From Rhizobiaceae bacterium (GTDB taxonomy: Bacteria > Pseudomonadota > Alphaproteobacteria > Rhizobiales > Rhizobiaceae), in assembly GCA_019635775.1 (NCBI GenBank), contig JAHBYU010000018.1, positions 1 through 64,000 of the forward strand: a DNA stretch of 64,000 nucleotides, given 5' to 3'. Both the position numbers and the translations under genes were made by a program. Each line of letters starts with the position of its first letter. The stretch's first letter is position 1. The notes under the pieces were generated by a model. It searched no databases. It was given only the letters and a program-made list of their open reading frames with translations, and was not told where the DNA came from. Below are positions 17,031 through 27,862 of this stretch, in pieces.

Positions 17031-19367
17031 ATGCGCAGTAGCCGCGGAGGACACCTGTTGCCGGATGTGCTGTCAACTCTGATACGGGTGGCGGTTCATC
17101 TGCTGATGGCGGCGATAATCCTGCTCGCGGCAGGTATGACGGCGAGCGCAGCTGGGCGTCTTGAGCAGTTCTTGCCGATGGCGCAGCCGGGCGAATTCTT
17201 TGAGGGCGCCGACAGGTTTGGCGCGATTGAAGGCGACCCACCGCTCGTGTCCGTCTATCGCGGTGACGAGCTTGCTGGATACGTCTACCTGAATTCGGAC
17301 GTGACGAGCGCTGTCGGCTATTCGGGGAAGCCGATCCACATCCTGATCGGCATCGATATGTCCGGCGTGGTGCATGGTCTGAAGCTGGTCGAGCACCACG
17401 AGCCCATCGTGCTCATCGGAATTCCTGAAGAAGAAGTTGTCGCTTCGCTCAATACGCTGATCGGACGAGATCTCGGCCGCGTCACGGCAGGCACAGACCG
17501 GCCGCCGCAGGTCGATATCGTCAGCGGCGCCACGGTGACTGTGCTGGTCATGGGTGACAGCGTGGTGCGCTCGGCGGTACGCCTCATCCGCAGCAACAGG
17601 CTCGGTCTATCGTCGGGCGAGGGCCAGGCGGCGACGTCTGTCGTCACACGGGAACTTAACGCGGAGGAAGGCGAGACGCGTGACTGGCAGACCTTGGTTG
17701 GCGACGGCTCCGTCCGGTCCCTGCAACTTGCGGTGGGGGAGGTAAGCGACGCGTTTCGCCAAGCAGGTCATGCCGAAGCTGCTGAACGGCCAGAAACGCG
17801 CAATCCGCAGGATCGGTTCATAGAACTATATGTTGCGCCAGTCAGCGTGCCGACCATCGGCCGCAGCCTCCTGGGAGACGTCCAGTATGACCGCCTGATG
17901 GATCGGCTGAAGCCAGGCCAGCACGCAATCGTCGTCGCCGGCGACGGCGCATATTCCTTCAAGGGCTCAGGTTACGTGCGGGGCGGGATATTCGACCGCA
18001 TCGAGCTGCTGCAGGATGGTCAGGGCATCCGTTTCCGTGATCGCAACCACACGCGTCTGGGAGATCTTGCGGCTGAAGGCTCACCACGGCTGCGCGAGAT
18101 CGCACTGTTCGTGGTGCCGGACGACTTCGAATTCGATGTCACCGAGCCGTGGGAACTTCAGCTCCTTGTGCAGCGCAGCGTCGGCGCGCGCGACAAGGCA
18201 ACGATTTCCTACGACCTGGGATACACGCTGCCGGATCAGTACGTCACGATCACGGAGGTTCCGGTTGCACAGACGACACCGCCGCCTCCAGTGCGGGAAG
18301 GAAACGAAAGCATCCTTCCGGAGGCGTTGCAGCGTGAGACTGCCGCGCGAACCGACGCGGCGGTCGTCGACGAGCCGCTCTGGCAACGCATCTGGAAAAT
18401 GAACCCGGTTTTCATCGGCATCACGGTTGCGGCGCTGCTCGTGCTTACCGCCATCTTTTTCTTTCAGGATTGGCTGGTGCGGCGCCCGGTACTGTTTGGC
18501 TGGGTGCGACGTAGCTATCTCGTGTTCACCCTATTCTGGCTCGGCTGGTACGCGAACGCGCAACTCTCGGTGGTCAATGTCCTGACCTTCACCAATTCGC
18601 TGGTCACCGATTTCAGCTGGGAGTTCTTCCTCTCGGCGCCTCTGATCTTCATCCTGTGGGCAGCGGTGGCGGCTGCACTCCTGTTCTGGGGGCGCGGCCC
18701 GTTCTGTGGCTGGCTCTGCCCGTTTGGGGCGCTGCAGGAACTCACCAACAACATCGCCCAGTGGCTGAAGGTGCCGCAGATCAAAGTGCCGTTCGGACTG
18801 CACGAGCGGCTCTGGCCCATCAAGTACATCATCTTTCTCGGCTTGTTCGGACTCTCATTCCATTCCATGGCCATGGCTGAGATCGCGGCTGAGGTAGAGC
18901 CGTTCAAGACCGCGATCATCCTGAAGTTCATACGCGACTGGCCGTTCGTCGTCTTCGCGCTTGGGCTGCTCGCGATCGGTCTCTTCATTGAGCGATTCTA
19001 CTGCCGCTATCTCTGTCCGCTTGGCGCTGCCCTCGCCATACCGGGCCGGATCCGAATGTTCGAATGGCTCAAGCGATGGCCCGAATGCGGTACGCCTTGC
19101 CAGCGCTGCGCAAAGGAGTGCCCCGTTCAGGCAATCCATCCGGAAGGGCAGATCAACGTCAATGAGTGCATCTACTGCATGCATTGCCAGGAGCTGTACC
19201 ACGACGATCACCGATGCCCACACATGATCCAGGTCCGCATGAAGCGGGAAAAATTCCAGGCGCTTTCCTCTCCAGCTACGAGGGGGAAAGGACCTGCAAA
19301 GCCGGTGATTTCGCACAAGGGTGCTCCGGTGGAGAGACCGGATGCCGAAACTCAACCCACTACGTGA
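17031..19367 (+). CDS. nosR: NosR, membrane flavin/Fe-S protein for nitrous-oxide reduction
   Basis: 778 residues. Order: N-terminal membrane anchor (about 20-40), periplasmic FMN-binding domain with the covalent-flavin motif SGATVT near residue 165, a second periplasmic stretch, a set of membrane spans from about 460, two CxxxCP motifs ([23 protein letters not shown]) and a C-terminal pair of 4Fe-4S motifs (CQRCAKECP and [18 protein letters not shown]). NosR delivers electrons to NosZ and is needed for its expression or maturation. The start has a weak ribosome site. First gene of nosRZDFYLX. Confidence 0.95.
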   Translation: MRSSRGGHLLPDVLSTLIRVAVHLLMAAIILLAAGMTASAAGRLEQFLPMAQPGEFFEGADRFGAIEGDPPLVSVYRGDELAGYVYLNSDVTSAVGYSGKPIHILIGIDMSGVVHGLKLVEHHEPIVLIGIPEEEVVASLNTLIGRDLGRVTAGTDRPPQVDIVSGATVTVLVMGDSVVRSAVRLIRSNRLGLSSGEGQAATSVVTRELNAEEGETRDWQTLVGDGSVRSLQLAVGEVSDAFRQAGHAEAAERPETRNPQDRFIELYVAPVSVPTIGRSLLGDVQYDRLMDRLKPGQHAIVVAGDGAYSFKGSGYVRGGIFDRIELLQDGQGIRFRDRNHTRLGDLAAEGSPRLREIALFVVPDDFEFDVTEPWELQLLVQRSVGARDKATISYDLGYTLPDQYVTITEVPVAQTTPPPPVREGNESILPEALQRETAARTDAAVVDEPLWQRIWKMNPVFIGITVAALLVLTAIFFFQDWLVRRPVLFGWVRRSYLVFTLFWLGWYANAQLSVVNVLTFTNSLVTDFSWEFFLSAPLIFILWAAVAAALLFWGRGPFCGWLCPFGALQELTNNIAQWLKVPQIKVPFGLHERLWPIKYIIFLGLFGLSFHSMAMAEIAAEVEPFKTAIILKFIRDWPFVVFALGLLAIGLFIERFYCRYLCPLGAALAIPGRIRMFEWLKRWPECGTPCQRCAKECPVQAIHPEGQINVNECIYCMHCQELYHDDHRCPHMIQVRMKREKFQALSSPATRGKGPAKPVISHKGAPVERPDAETQPTT

Positions 19368-19386
19368 AGCAAGAAGGAGAGAAACC

Positions 19387-21312
19387 ATGCAATCGGATGA
19401 GACCAGGAAAGGATGGAGCCGGCGCCAACTGCTCGGCAGTACGGCTGCGGTGGCGGCCGCAGGAGCGGCGGGAGCCGGAGGCGCGTTCACCGTTGCGGGA
19501 AGCGCAGTCACGCCGGCTGCGGCGCAGTCGGCCGCGGGGAGCGGAAACACCTACGAAGTGAAGCCAGGCGAGCTTGACGAATATTACGTGTTCTTCTCCA
19601 GCGGCCAGAGCGGCGAGGTGCGCGTCGTGGGAGCGCCATCCATGCGCGAGATGATGCGCATTCCCGTGTTCAATCGCTGCAGCGCTACTGGATGGGGGCA
19701 AACCAACGAGAGCCTGAAAGTGCTCACGGAAGATCTCCTCCCAGAGACGGTCGAATTTCTCAAGGATAAGGGCGGCACCTATCTCAACGGCGACCTGCAC
19801 CACCCCCATCCGTCGCAGACCGACGGCACCTATGACGGCCGCTATCTCTATGCCAACGACAAGGCTAACACCCGCGTCTGCCGCATCCGTCTCGATGTGA
19901 TGAAGTGCGACAAAATCATCCAGTTGCCCAACCAGCACACGGTGCACGGCCTGCGCGTCCAGAAATATCCGAAGACCGGCTATGTGTTCTGCAATGGTGA
20001 AGATCGCGTGCCGCTCGTCAATGATGGGACAACGATGGCCGACAAAAGCACCTATCGGGCCATCTTTACCGCGGTCGACGGTGAGACGATGAAGGTCGCG
20101 TGGCAGGTCATGGTCGACGGCAACCTCGATAATGTTGATGCCGACTACCAGGGCAAGTACTGCTTTGCCACCTGCTACAACTCGGAGGAGGGCGTGAACC
20201 TCGCCGAGATGATGGCGAACGAGCAGGACTGGGTCGTCATCTTCAATCTGGCGCGGATCGAAGAAGCGGTCGCAAACGGCGACTTCGAAGAGATCAACGG
20301 CGTGCCGGTGCTCGACGGGCGCAAGGGTTCGCCCTTCACCCGCTACGTGCCGGTTCCGAACAGCCCGCACGGCATCAACACCGCGCCTGACGGGATCCAC
20401 GTGGTCGCCAACGGCAAACTGTCGCCGACGGTCACCGTGTTCGACGTCCGCAAGTTCGATGACCTGTTCGACGACAAGATCGAACCACGGGATACGGTCG
20501 TCGCCGAGCCGGAACTCGGTCTCGGACCGTTGCACACAGCGTATGACGGCCGCGGCAACGCCTATACGACGCTGTTCATCGACAGCCAGATCTGCAAGTG
20601 GAACATCGAAGACGCCAAGCGAGCCTTCGCGGGTGAGCAGGTCGATCCGATCAGGCAAAAGCTCGACGTGCATTACCAGCCTGGGCACAACCACACCTCC
20701 ATGGGCCAGACCAAGGAGGCGGATGGCAAGTGGCTGATCTCGCTGAATAAGTTCTCCAAGGATCGATATCTCAACGTCGGTCCGCTCAAGCCGGAGAACG
20801 ACCAGCTCATCGACATCTCCGGTGACGAGATGGTGCTGGTGCACGACAACCCGACCTTCGCCGAACCGCACGACGCGACACTGGTCCACCGTTCCAAGAT
20901 CAACCCCGTGCACGTCTGGAGCCGCGACGATCCGTTCTTTGCCGACGCCGTGAGGCAGGCGGAGGCCGACGGCGTCGATCTCACGGCGGACTCGACGGTT
21001 ATCCGGGACGGCAACAAGGTGCGCGTCTATATCTGGTCCGTGGCTCCTGCGTTCAGCATGGAGGATTTCTCCGTCCGGCAGGGCGATGAAGTGACGGTTT
21101 ACGTCACCAACATCGACGAGGTCGAGGACCTGACGCACGGCTTCTGCATCACCAACTACGGCATCAACATGGAAGTACCGCCGCAGGCGACCGCGTCGGT
21201 GACCTTCACGGCGAGCCAGCCGGGCGTCTACTGGTACTACTGCTCGTGGTTCTGCCATGCGATGCACATGGAAATGAAAGGCCGCATGTTCGTCGAGCCT
21301 CAGGGCGCATGA
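19387..21312 (+). CDS. nosZ: Nitrous-oxide reductase (clade I, Tat-exported)
   Basis: 641 residues. Reduces N2O to N2 in the periplasm. The Tat signal [17 protein letters not shown] near residues 10-26 marks a folded, copper-loaded export route and clade I. The CuZ domain has the [18 protein letters not shown] histidines and further His residues along the beta-propeller (VHGLRV, SPHGINT, HNHTSMG, EPHDATL). The C-terminal CuA site is [12 protein letters not shown] (about residues 618-630). All visible ligand motifs are intact. ATG 19387 has AAGGAGAG upstream; the stop overlaps the nosD start. Confidence 0.97.
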   Translation: MQSDETRKGWSRRQLLGSTAAVAAAGAAGAGGAFTVAGSAVTPAAAQSAAGSGNTYEVKPGELDEYYVFFSSGQSGEVRVVGAPSMREMMRIPVFNRCSATGWGQTNESLKVLTEDLLPETVEFLKDKGGTYLNGDLHHPHPSQTDGTYDGRYLYANDKANTRVCRIRLDVMKCDKIIQLPNQHTVHGLRVQKYPKTGYVFCNGEDRVPLVNDGTTMADKSTYRAIFTAVDGETMKVAWQVMVDGNLDNVDADYQGKYCFATCYNSEEGVNLAEMMANEQDWVVIFNLARIEEAVANGDFEEINGVPVLDGRKGSPFTRYVPVPNSPHGINTAPDGIHVVANGKLSPTVTVFDVRKFDDLFDDKIEPRDTVVAEPELGLGPLHTAYDGRGNAYTTLFIDSQICKWNIEDAKRAFAGEQVDPIRQKLDVHYQPGHNHTSMGQTKEADGKWLISLNKFSKDRYLNVGPLKPENDQLIDISGDEMVLVHDNPTFAEPHDATLVHRSKINPVHVWSRDDPFFADAVRQAEADGVDLTADSTVIRDGNKVRVYIWSVAPAFSMEDFSVRQGDEVTVYVTNIDEVEDLTHGFCITNYGINMEVPPQATASVTFTASQPGVYWYYCSWFCHAMHMEMKGRMFVEPQGA

Positions 21313-22688
21313 TGAACTGTCGCATCATATCGACTTTGGGGATGGCGGCACTTGTGGCCGCCATCCCCACTCTGCCAGTTGCGGCGAAGGTCATCGACCA
21401 CGTTCCGGGGACCGTGGCTCTCCAGGCGGTCATCGAGTCCGCGTCACCCGGGGATGTTATCCGGCTGCACCCCGGTGAATATGCGGGGCCGCTGGAAATC
21501 GACAAGACTCTGACGCTTCAGGGCGAGAAGGGAGCGATAATCGCCGGCGGCGGCAAAGGCAGCGTCATCACCGTGACCGCGCCGCGAACCGTTATTCGCG
21601 GATTGGAGATCAGGGGATCCGGCCGGGATCTCTTCGATATGGATTCCGGTGTGTTCGTGGCGCAGACCGCTACCGGAGCGCGCATCGAGGAGAACGCGAT
21701 CATCGGGAACCTTGTCGGCATCTACCTGCACGGGTCCGAGGATGCTGTCGCACAAGGCAACACGATCGTCGGCCTGCAACAAGGCCGCACCAGTGAAGCC
21801 GGGGATGGCGTGTCGGTGTGGAACGCGCCAGGCGCGAAGGTCATAGCAAACGAAATCAGCTACGGCCGGGACGGTATCTTCACCAAAACCAGCAAGCGCA
21901 ACATATTCCGCGGAAACACGGTCCGGCACGCCCGTTTCGGCATCCACTACATGTATACCAACGACAGCGAGATAAGCGGAAACTTGTCTGTCGGAAACAA
22001 TGCCGGCTATGCAATCATGTTCTCCGATGGTCTACGCGTCACCGACAACGTGTCCGACGGCGACCGGGACCACGGCCTGCTGCTGAACTATGCCAACGGA
22101 TCCGAGATTTCCCGCAACATAGTTCGCGGGCGCATGCAGCACAACGAGAGATGGACCGCGGCAGCACGCATTGGCGGAAGGACGCACGGCGTGCCGACCG
22201 ATCCTGACGCGACCACGAACCTTGCGGCGAACGGCATGCGACTGGGTCCGGAAAAGTGCGTCTTCATCTACAATGCCAACCGCAACCGCTTTACCGACAA
22301 CTGGTTTGAGGGATGTGCGATCGGCATCCATTTCACAGCCGGTTCCGAAGGCAACGCCATGGCTGGCAATGCCTTCATCCGCAACAGAAACCAGATCAAG
22401 TATGTCGGCACCCGCCACCTCGACTGGTCGTTTGAAGGCCGCGGCAACTATTGGAGCGACAATCCCGCCTTCGATCTTGATGGAGATGGCATCGGCGACA
22501 ACCCGTACCGACCGAACGATATTGTCGACCGGGTTCTGTGGACTTCCCCCCAGGCTAAGGTTCTCGTCAACAGCCCCGCCGTGCAGGTGATCCGCTGGGC
22601 ACAGGCTCACTTCCCCGCCATCTTGCCGGGAGGCGTTGTCGATAGCACACCGCTCATCGCTCCTCCGAACCTGGAGCGGGCGCAATGA
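21309..22688 (+). CDS. nosD: NosD, periplasmic copper-site maturation protein
   Basis: 459 residues from ATG 21309, overlapping the nosZ stop (ATGA). A Sec signal peptide ([18 protein letters not shown]) is followed by a right-handed parallel beta-helix with CASH-type repeats ([23 protein letters not shown] and similar). NosD works with the NosFY ABC transporter to build the CuZ sulfide-copper cluster of NosZ. Length and order match other nos clusters. Confidence 0.94.
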   Translation: MMNCRIISTLGMAALVAAIPTLPVAAKVIDHVPGTVALQAVIESASPGDVIRLHPGEYAGPLEIDKTLTLQGEKGAIIAGGGKGSVITVTAPRTVIRGLEIRGSGRDLFDMDSGVFVAQTATGARIEENAIIGNLVGIYLHGSEDAVAQGNTIVGLQQGRTSEAGDGVSVWNAPGAKVIANEISYGRDGIFTKTSKRNIFRGNTVRHARFGIHYMYTNDSEISGNLSVGNNAGYAIMFSDGLRVTDNVSDGDRDHGLLLNYANGSEISRNIVRGRMQHNERWTAAARIGGRTHGVPTDPDATTNLAANGMRLGPEKCVFIYNANRNRFTDNWFEGCAIGIHFTAGSEGNAMAGNAFIRNRNQIKYVGTRHLDWSFEGRGNYWSDNPAFDLDGDGIGDNPYRPNDIVDRVLWTSPQAKVLVNSPAVQVIRWAQAHFPAILPGGVVDSTPLIAPPNLERAQ

Positions 22689-23605
22689 GAGCGGAAACGG
22701 TCCTGGTCGCCGGCGTCACCAAATCTTACGGCCGTGTGTGCGCCATTAGTGACGTTTCCTGCGAGCTCCGTGAAGGCGAAACGATAGCTCTTGTAGGCCA
22801 CAACGGTGCCGGCAAGACGACTCTGATCAAGCTGATGCTGGGCCTGATCCGCCCCACGTCGGGAACTGTGAAGGTTCTGGACGAGGATCCCGCTTCCGGA
22901 CGGTTCGAAGCCAGGCAGAGGCTCGGATACTTGCCGGAGAACGTCTCCTTCAACCTGGCGCTGACGGGACGCGAGACGCTGGCCTTCTATGCGCGACTGA
23001 AGCGCGTTCCCCTCGCATCGATCGCAACCCTGCTGGTGCGGGTCGGACTTGGCGAGGCGGCGGACAGGCGTGTCGGTACATACTCCAAGGGCATGCGGCA
23101 GCGGCTCGGCCTGGCTCAGGCGCTTCTCGGTCGGCCAAGGGTCTTGCTGCTCGACGAACCGACCACCGGCCTTGACCCCGCGCTTCGTCGCAGCTTCTAC
23201 GACATTGTCGCCGAACTGCGTAGTGACGGAGCAACCGTACTCCTGTCTTCACATGCACTCACCGAACTGGAAGGCAAGGCGGACCGCGTCGTCATCATCG
23301 ATCGAGGCGCGAAAATAGCCGATGGAACGCTCGAGGAGTTGCGCCGTATCGCGCAGCTGCCGACCCGTATTCGCCTCCGGGTCACGGAAGATGCTGCGGA
23401 CAGGGTGAACGAGTGGGCCCGGACCAGCGGATGGCGACGTGTTGATGGCCACCTGCTCGAGATCGATGCCGGCCCTGACGAGAAGATTAGATTGTTGCGG
23501 AGTGCGGCGTCAGCCGACGCCCCGGTGGCTGATCTCGATGTAATACCGCCGACGCTTGATGAATTGTATGCGCATTTCCTTGGCGCACGGGAGGGCGGAG
23601 GATGA
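22685..23605 (+). CDS. nosF: NosF, ABC transporter ATPase
   Basis: 306 residues with Walker A GHNGAGKTT, signature YSKGMRQRLGLAQALLG and Walker B VLLLDEPT. It pairs with NosY to energise NosD-dependent assembly of the CuZ site, probably by moving a sulfur species. Four-base overlap with nosD and with nosY indicates coupled translation. The last 80 residues form the usual accessory domain. Confidence 0.94.
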   Translation: MRAETVLVAGVTKSYGRVCAISDVSCELREGETIALVGHNGAGKTTLIKLMLGLIRPTSGTVKVLDEDPASGRFEARQRLGYLPENVSFNLALTGRETLAFYARLKRVPLASIATLLVRVGLGEAADRRVGTYSKGMRQRLGLAQALLGRPRVLLLDEPTTGLDPALRRSFYDIVAELRSDGATVLLSSHALTELEGKADRVVIIDRGAKIADGTLEELRRIAQLPTRIRLRVTEDAADRVNEWARTSGWRRVDGHLLEIDAGPDEKIRLLRSAASADAPVADLDVIPPTLDELYAHFLGAREGGG

Positions 23606-24429
23606 ACAATATCCTGATAATTGCCCGCAAGGAGGTACAGGAGGGCCTCCGCAACCGGTGGGTTTTCGCCACGACGCTGCTCCTCGCCGCGCTTGCCTTG
23701 ACGTTGACCTTTCTCGGCAGCGCGCCGACCGGCAATGTCGGTGCGAACGCGCTGGACGTGGTGATCGTTAGCCTGTCGAGCCTGACGATCTTCCTGGTAC
23801 CTCTAATAGCGTTGCTGATCTCGCACGATGCCATCGTCGGCGAGGTGGAGCGAGGCACGATGCTATTGCTCCTGAGCTACCCGGTAGGGCGCTGGCAGGT
23901 ACTCGCCGGGAAGTTCCTGGGTCACCTCGGCATACTCGCCTTCGCGACGCTGCTCGGTTACGGCGCCGCTGCAGCCGCGCTTGCGACAATGGGCGGGATA
24001 GTGGAGGGAGGCAGTTTGGTGGCCTTTGCCAAGATGATCCTGTCGTCGATCCTTCTCGGCGCCGTGTTCATCGCGATCGGCTACTTTGTCAGCGCGCTAG
24101 TGCGCGAGCGCGGTACAGCGGCCGGCGTCGCGATCGGTGTTTGGCTCCTTTTCGTGTTGATTTACGACATGGCGCTGCTCGGGCTGCTCGTCGTTGACCA
24201 GGGGCAGCTTATCGGTGGAAGCGTGCTGAACGCGCTGCTCCTAGCCAATCCGACCGATGCCTATCGGCTTCTGAACTTGGGTTCCGGGGATGTCAGCGCG
24301 CTTTCCGGGATGGGCGGAGTGGCCGAGAATGCGGCTCTCTCACCAGGCGTGCTGGTGAGCGCATTGGCCATCTGGGCGCTGATGCCGTTGGCCGCCGCCG
24401 CCCTCGTGTTTGCCAGGAGAGAATTGTGA
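23602..24429 (+). CDS. nosY: NosY, ABC transporter permease
   Basis: 275 residues with about six membrane spans (e.g. FATTLLLAALALTLTFLG, IVSLSSLTIFLVPLIALLIS) and the ABC-2 type permease motif EVERGTMLLLLSYPVGRWQVL. It forms the membrane part of the NosFY transporter. Start overlaps nosF by four bases and its stop overlaps nosL by four. Confidence 0.93.
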   Translation: MNNILIIARKEVQEGLRNRWVFATTLLLAALALTLTFLGSAPTGNVGANALDVVIVSLSSLTIFLVPLIALLISHDAIVGEVERGTMLLLLSYPVGRWQVLAGKFLGHLGILAFATLLGYGAAAAALATMGGIVEGGSLVAFAKMILSSILLGAVFIAIGYFVSALVRERGTAAGVAIGVWLLFVLIYDMALLGLLVVDQGQLIGGSVLNALLLANPTDAYRLLNLGSGDVSALSGMGGVAENAALSPGVLVSALAIWALMPLAAAALVFARREL

Positions 24430-24956
24430 GACGCCTACTGATTCTAGCGGCCGCAGCCGCCGTGGCTCTGGCCGGATGCAGCGACGATGGACCGGTTGAG
24501 ATTCCAAGCCCCTTCGCTTTGACGGACGAAGCTATTGGCCGATACTGCGGAATGAACGTGCTGGAGCACCCAGGTCCTAAGGGCCAGATCATACTCGGCC
24601 GGATTCCGGAGCCGATCTGGTTCTCTTCGGCGCGCGATGCTGTCGCTTTCACCATGCTTCCGGAGGAACCAAGAGATGTCGCCGCAATCTACGTATCGGA
24701 TATGGCGGCTGCTCAAGATTGGGAGAATCCTGGTGCGGAGAACTGGATCGACGCCCGTAAGGCATTTTATGTGATCGGCAGCTCCGCGAAGGGCGGTATG
24801 GGAGCTGCTGAAACCGTGCCTTTTTCGACGCGCGAAGCCGCCGAATTGTTCGCAAACAGGAATGGTGGCGATGTGGTAAAATTCGAAGACATCCCGCCCG
24901 AATACGTACTGGGATCCGCAGAATCGGCCCCTCCGGATAAGCGACCCAGCGGCTGA
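24426..24956 (+). CDS. nosL: NosL, outer-membrane copper chaperone lipoprotein
   Basis: 176 residues. A lipoprotein signal (LLILAAAAAVALAGC) with lipobox LAGC at about residues 15-18 anchors the protein. The Cu(I)-binding motif CGMNVLEHPGPKGQI carries the Cys and Met ligands of the family. NosL hands copper to apo-NosZ. Directly coupled to nosY by a four-base overlap. Confidence 0.92.
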   Translation: MRRLLILAAAAAVALAGCSDDGPVEIPSPFALTDEAIGRYCGMNVLEHPGPKGQIILGRIPEPIWFSSARDAVAFTMLPEEPRDVAAIYVSDMAAAQDWENPGAENWIDARKAFYVIGSSAKGGMGAAETVPFSTREAAELFANRNGGDVVKFEDIPPEYVLGSAESAPPDKRPSG

Positions 24957-24974
24957 AGAGACGAGATACAGATC

Positions 24975-25958
24975 ATGATAGATCGCCGCCGATTCATTGC
25001 GATAAGCGCCGCTGCCGCAGGCTGCAGCCTCCTCGGCCAGAGCGTTACCGAGGCTTCCGCACGAAATACCGTGGTCTGGCGCGGGAAAGCCTTGGGTGCC
25101 ATCGCATCGCTTTCGATCCATCACCATGACCGCGCGAGCGCCGAGCGCCTTGTTCGCCAGGTGGTAACCGAAACGGAACGACTGGAGCAGGTGTTCAGTC
25201 TCTACCGCTCCGATTCCTCGCTTTCGCGACTGAACCGACTGGGCGCGCTGGCGGCGCCGCCTGCTGACTTGATCACTCTTCTGGAAAGATGTCGGGTAGC
25301 TTGGGAGCTGACGGATGGCGTCTTCGATCCGACTGTCCAGCCGCTTTGGAGACTGCTGGCCGATCATTTCTCTCGTGCGGGCGTGGACCAATCAGGTCCT
25401 GTCCCCGAAGAGATTCGGAAAGCCTTGAGCTTGGTAGGATTCGACAAAGTTGTCTTCGATCGCAATCGGGTTTCATTCGGAAAACGTGGAATGGCACTCA
25501 CTTTCAACGGTATTGCCCAGGGCTACATCACCGATCGAGCTGTCAATATTCTGCGCCGGGGCGGCATCGAAACCAGCATCGTGGACATGGGGGAAATTCG
25601 CGCGTTGGGCTCCAAACCTGACGGAGAGCCATGGCTCGTTGGCATTCGAGGCGCTCAATTCGATCAGGAACCGCATCGATCAATCAGCATTGTAAACAAG
25701 GCAGCGGCGACCTCCAGCGGGAAAGGCTTCGCCTTCGACACCGCCATGAAATACACTCATCTGCTGGATCCACGAGACGGCTCCACCGCCAGCGGCCAGG
25801 AGAGCGTGACCGTGATTGCTCCCGATGCAGTGAGCGCCGACGCCCTTTCCACCGCATTTGGTCTCATGTCTCGCGACGCAATTCGCCTAGTGTCGCGCAG
25901 AAGGCCAGGAATTCAGGCTTTTCTCACCAGCAGTGGTGGAGTGACAAGCGCACTTTGA
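24975..25958 (+). CDS. nosX: NosX, ApbE-type FAD:protein FMN transferase
   Basis: 327 residues. A Tat-type signal (MIDRRRFIAISAAAAGC) is followed by an ApbE domain: FSLYRSDSSLSRLN, FDPTVQPLW, FNGIAQGYITDRA, DMGEIRALG and the C-terminal VTVIAPDAVSADALSTAF. ApbE proteins attach FMN covalently to Thr in SGAT motifs; NosR at 17031-19367 has such a motif, so NosX is its likely flavinylation enzyme. The cluster ends here; no nosC, nosG or nosH follows. Confidence 0.92.
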   Translation: MIDRRRFIAISAAAAGCSLLGQSVTEASARNTVVWRGKALGAIASLSIHHHDRASAERLVRQVVTETERLEQVFSLYRSDSSLSRLNRLGALAAPPADLITLLERCRVAWELTDGVFDPTVQPLWRLLADHFSRAGVDQSGPVPEEIRKALSLVGFDKVVFDRNRVSFGKRGMALTFNGIAQGYITDRAVNILRRGGIETSIVDMGEIRALGSKPDGEPWLVGIRGAQFDQEPHRSISIVNKAAATSSGKGFAFDTAMKYTHLLDPRDGSTASGQESVTVIAPDAVSADALSTAFGLMSRDAIRLVSRRRPGIQAFLTSSGGVTSAL

Positions 25959-26219
25959 CGGAATTTCTGCTGTATTTCACAACGCCATGAGCGGGCTTGT
26001 CTATCGCCGATCAGTTGCGCCTGCTTTGGTACTACTTATTGTCTCAATGTTCAAAGCAGTCGCGATAGCCCACGGCATAGCATGCCAATGCGTGCCAGAC
26101 GCCCATCCAATGGCTCCCATTGCGAGGCCAGCAAGCGCAACGGCAACAAGCGCTCGTCTGAGGCAGACGATCCGCCACCGCCCGTCAGGCATAGAAGGCA
26201 TTGATCATCAGCCCGGCGT
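25959..26219. other. Gap after nosX without a supported gene
   Basis: A minus-strand frame at 26001-26201 (66 codons) contains one hydrophobic segment, RALVAVALAGLAMGAIGW, and could be a small membrane protein or a remnant. No ribosome site or family supports it. I see no terminator with a T-run. Confidence 0.3.
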
Positions 26220-26378
26220 TCAGTGTGATACCAGTACGGGCATCCTTAGATCCGACAACACGCCTTCGGTGGCGCCGCCAAGAATGTAGACCCTGAGTCT
26301 CGAATGACCGTAGCCTCCCATGGTCAGCAGATCCGAACCGTGACCCGCCGCGTGGAGCTGCAGGGTTTCCGTGGAAGG
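26220..26378 (-). pseudogene. Universal stress protein, C-terminal remnant
   Basis: The last 53 codons of a UspA protein remain, including GGYGHSRLRVYILGGATEGV and the tail MPVLVSH. They line up without gaps with the C-terminus of the intact usp at 805-1644 (GGYGHSRLRDFVLGGATRGV). Upstream of 26378 the homology ends, 100 bp before the transposon end at 26481. Same strand as the intact copy. Non-functional. Confidence 0.8.
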
Positions 26379-26480
26379 CGCAGGTTTCAGAAAAACTGAG
26401 AGACGGCGGATTGCAGGCAATTTGAATCGCGGCTCGGGGCCCATGCACGCATATCAAGTTCGGATCACGGCATCGCTAGC

Positions 26481-26640
26481 TGTCAATTTACGTTTGAAGC
26501 TGGGACTCACGCATTGAGTGTTTTCAACGGTTTGCGTGAGACTGAAGTGTAACGCCTTATGCTTCAAATGAGACTCTGGCGGGCATTTGTTACACTCAAA
26601 TTGAGATTGATCGACCGGTCTATCGACCGTAGTGTCGGGT
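26481..26640. repeat. Putative terminus of a Tn7/Tn5053-like transposon with multiple short repeats
   Basis: Starts TGTCAATTTACGTTTGAAGC at 26481; TGTCA is the usual tip of Tn5053/Tn402-type elements. Internal repeats follow: ACTCACGC at 26504-26511 and its inverse GCGTGAG at 26534-26540, TGTAAC and its inverse GTTACA, and two GACTC-containing copies. Directly after it begins the TniA-like gene in the outward-to-inward orientation expected for such an element. The other terminus is not in the window. Confidence 0.5.
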
Positions 26641-26970
26641 ATGATCTCATCCTCGGATAACCCCGATCAAGATGACAACCCGGAAGAGTTCCTTCGATAT
26701 CTGCTTCGCCGTACAGGCGGGCAAGTAACCGCTGAGGTTGTTGCGGCTGCGCGCGAAAGGTTTGGCATCCCGCGATCGACGCTGTTCCGGCTGGCTGCGC
26801 GGTTCAGAAAGACGCAACGCACATCAAGTCTGCGACCAAGGAAACGTGGTACTCACGAAGGCGCTGTCAGGCTCGACCCGAGAACCGAGCGCATCATTGC
26901 CGAGCAGGTTGATGGCTTCTGGCTTAAAAAGGAGAAGCCAAGCCTTGCTGCGCTGTTGCGACGTATACGG
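26641..26970 (+). pseudogene. TniA/TnsB-like DDE transposase, N-terminal fragment cut by an IS21 element
   Basis: From ATG 26641 about 110 residues read an HTH-rich N-terminus (RYLLRRTGGQVTAEVVAAAR, GIPRSTLFRLAARFR) followed by LDPRTERIIAEQVDGFWLKKEKPSLAALLRRI. This is the arrangement of Mu/Tn7-type transposases ahead of the catalytic domain. The frame enters the IS21 terminus at 26971; the catalytic D, D, E part is absent and does not resume on the other side at 29478. Inactive. Confidence 0.6.
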
Positions 26971-27103
26971 TGTCAACGGCGGAGCAAAATCAGGTCAATG
27001 GGCGGCGTAAATGTCGGCCACTTGTGGCGCAGGCTTGAGACCGCCCCGAGGGCGTAGCCCGAGCGGTGGTCTCATGCCTGCGTGGCGATTTTCGGAGAGG
27101 GTT

Positions 27104-27862
27104 TCAGCCAGCCTTTCGGGCGCGGCTTTGGGCGAGACGATAGCTGTCGCCGTTCATCTCGAGGATGTTGACGTGGTGGGTGATGCGGTCGAGCAGTGCG
27201 CCGGTCAGCCGTTCGGATCCCAGCGTTTCAGTCCATTCGTCGAACGGCAGATTGCTGGTGATCAGGGTCGCGCCGCGCTCGTAGCGTTGCGAGATCAGTT
27301 CGAACAGCAATTCAGCCCCGGTCTTGGAGAGCGGCACGAAGCCGAGCTCATCGATGATGAGGAGTTTGTATCCGGCCATCTGCTTCTGGAAGCGGAGCAA
27401 TCGCCGCTCGTCGCGCGCCTCCATCATCTCGCTGACCAGGGCGGCAGCGGTAATGAAGCCGACGGGAAGGCCCTTCTGACACGCCGCCAGGCCGAGGCCG
27501 AGCGCCACGTGTGTCTTGCCCGTGCCGCTGGGACCAAGGGCGATGACGTTCTCGCGCCGCTCGATCCATTCGCAACGCGCCAGTTCCAGCACCTGCATCT
27601 TGTTTAGCTTCGGGATGGCGGCGAAGTCGAAGCTGTCGAGGCTTTTGACGACCGGGAACCTTGCCGCCTTGATGCGGCGTTCGACCTTGCGGCGATCCCG
27701 TTCGATCATCTCCCTTTCGGCGAGCCGGGCAAGATATCCGGTATGGTCCACTCCCTCTGCGGCGCATAGCCGGGCCAGCTTCTGATACTCGCGCTGGAAG
27801 GTCGGCAGCTTGAGGGTTTTGAGATAATGGGAAATCAGGATCTCGGGCGCTTCATTGCTCAT
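27104..27862 (-). CDS. istB: IS21-family helper ATPase IstB
   Basis: 252 residues from ATG 27862, which overlaps the istA stop by three bases. AAA+ ATPase with Walker A GPSGTGKTH, Walker B LLIIDELGF and the conserved LITSNLPFDEW. IstB cooperates with IstA in target selection and strand transfer. The frame is open far upstream inside istA, but the coupled start and family length fix the start here. Appears intact. Confidence 0.92.
   Translation of the reverse strand: MSNEAPEILISHYLKTLKLPTFQREYQKLARLCAAEGVDHTGYLARLAEREMIERDRRKVERRIKAARFPVVKSLDSFDFAAIPKLNKMQVLELARCEWIERRENVIALGPSGTGKTHVALGLGLAACQKGLPVGFITAAALVSEMMEARDERRLLRFQKQMAGYKLLIIDELGFVPLSKTGAELLFELISQRYERGATLITSNLPFDEWTETLGSERLTGALLDRITHHVNILEMNGDSYRLAQSRARKAG

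Noticed and set aside
19360-21267. 635-codon minus-strand frame opposite nosZ
   Set aside because: nosZ has a Tat signal and complete copper sites on the plus strand; the antisense frame is a codon-bias artefact.
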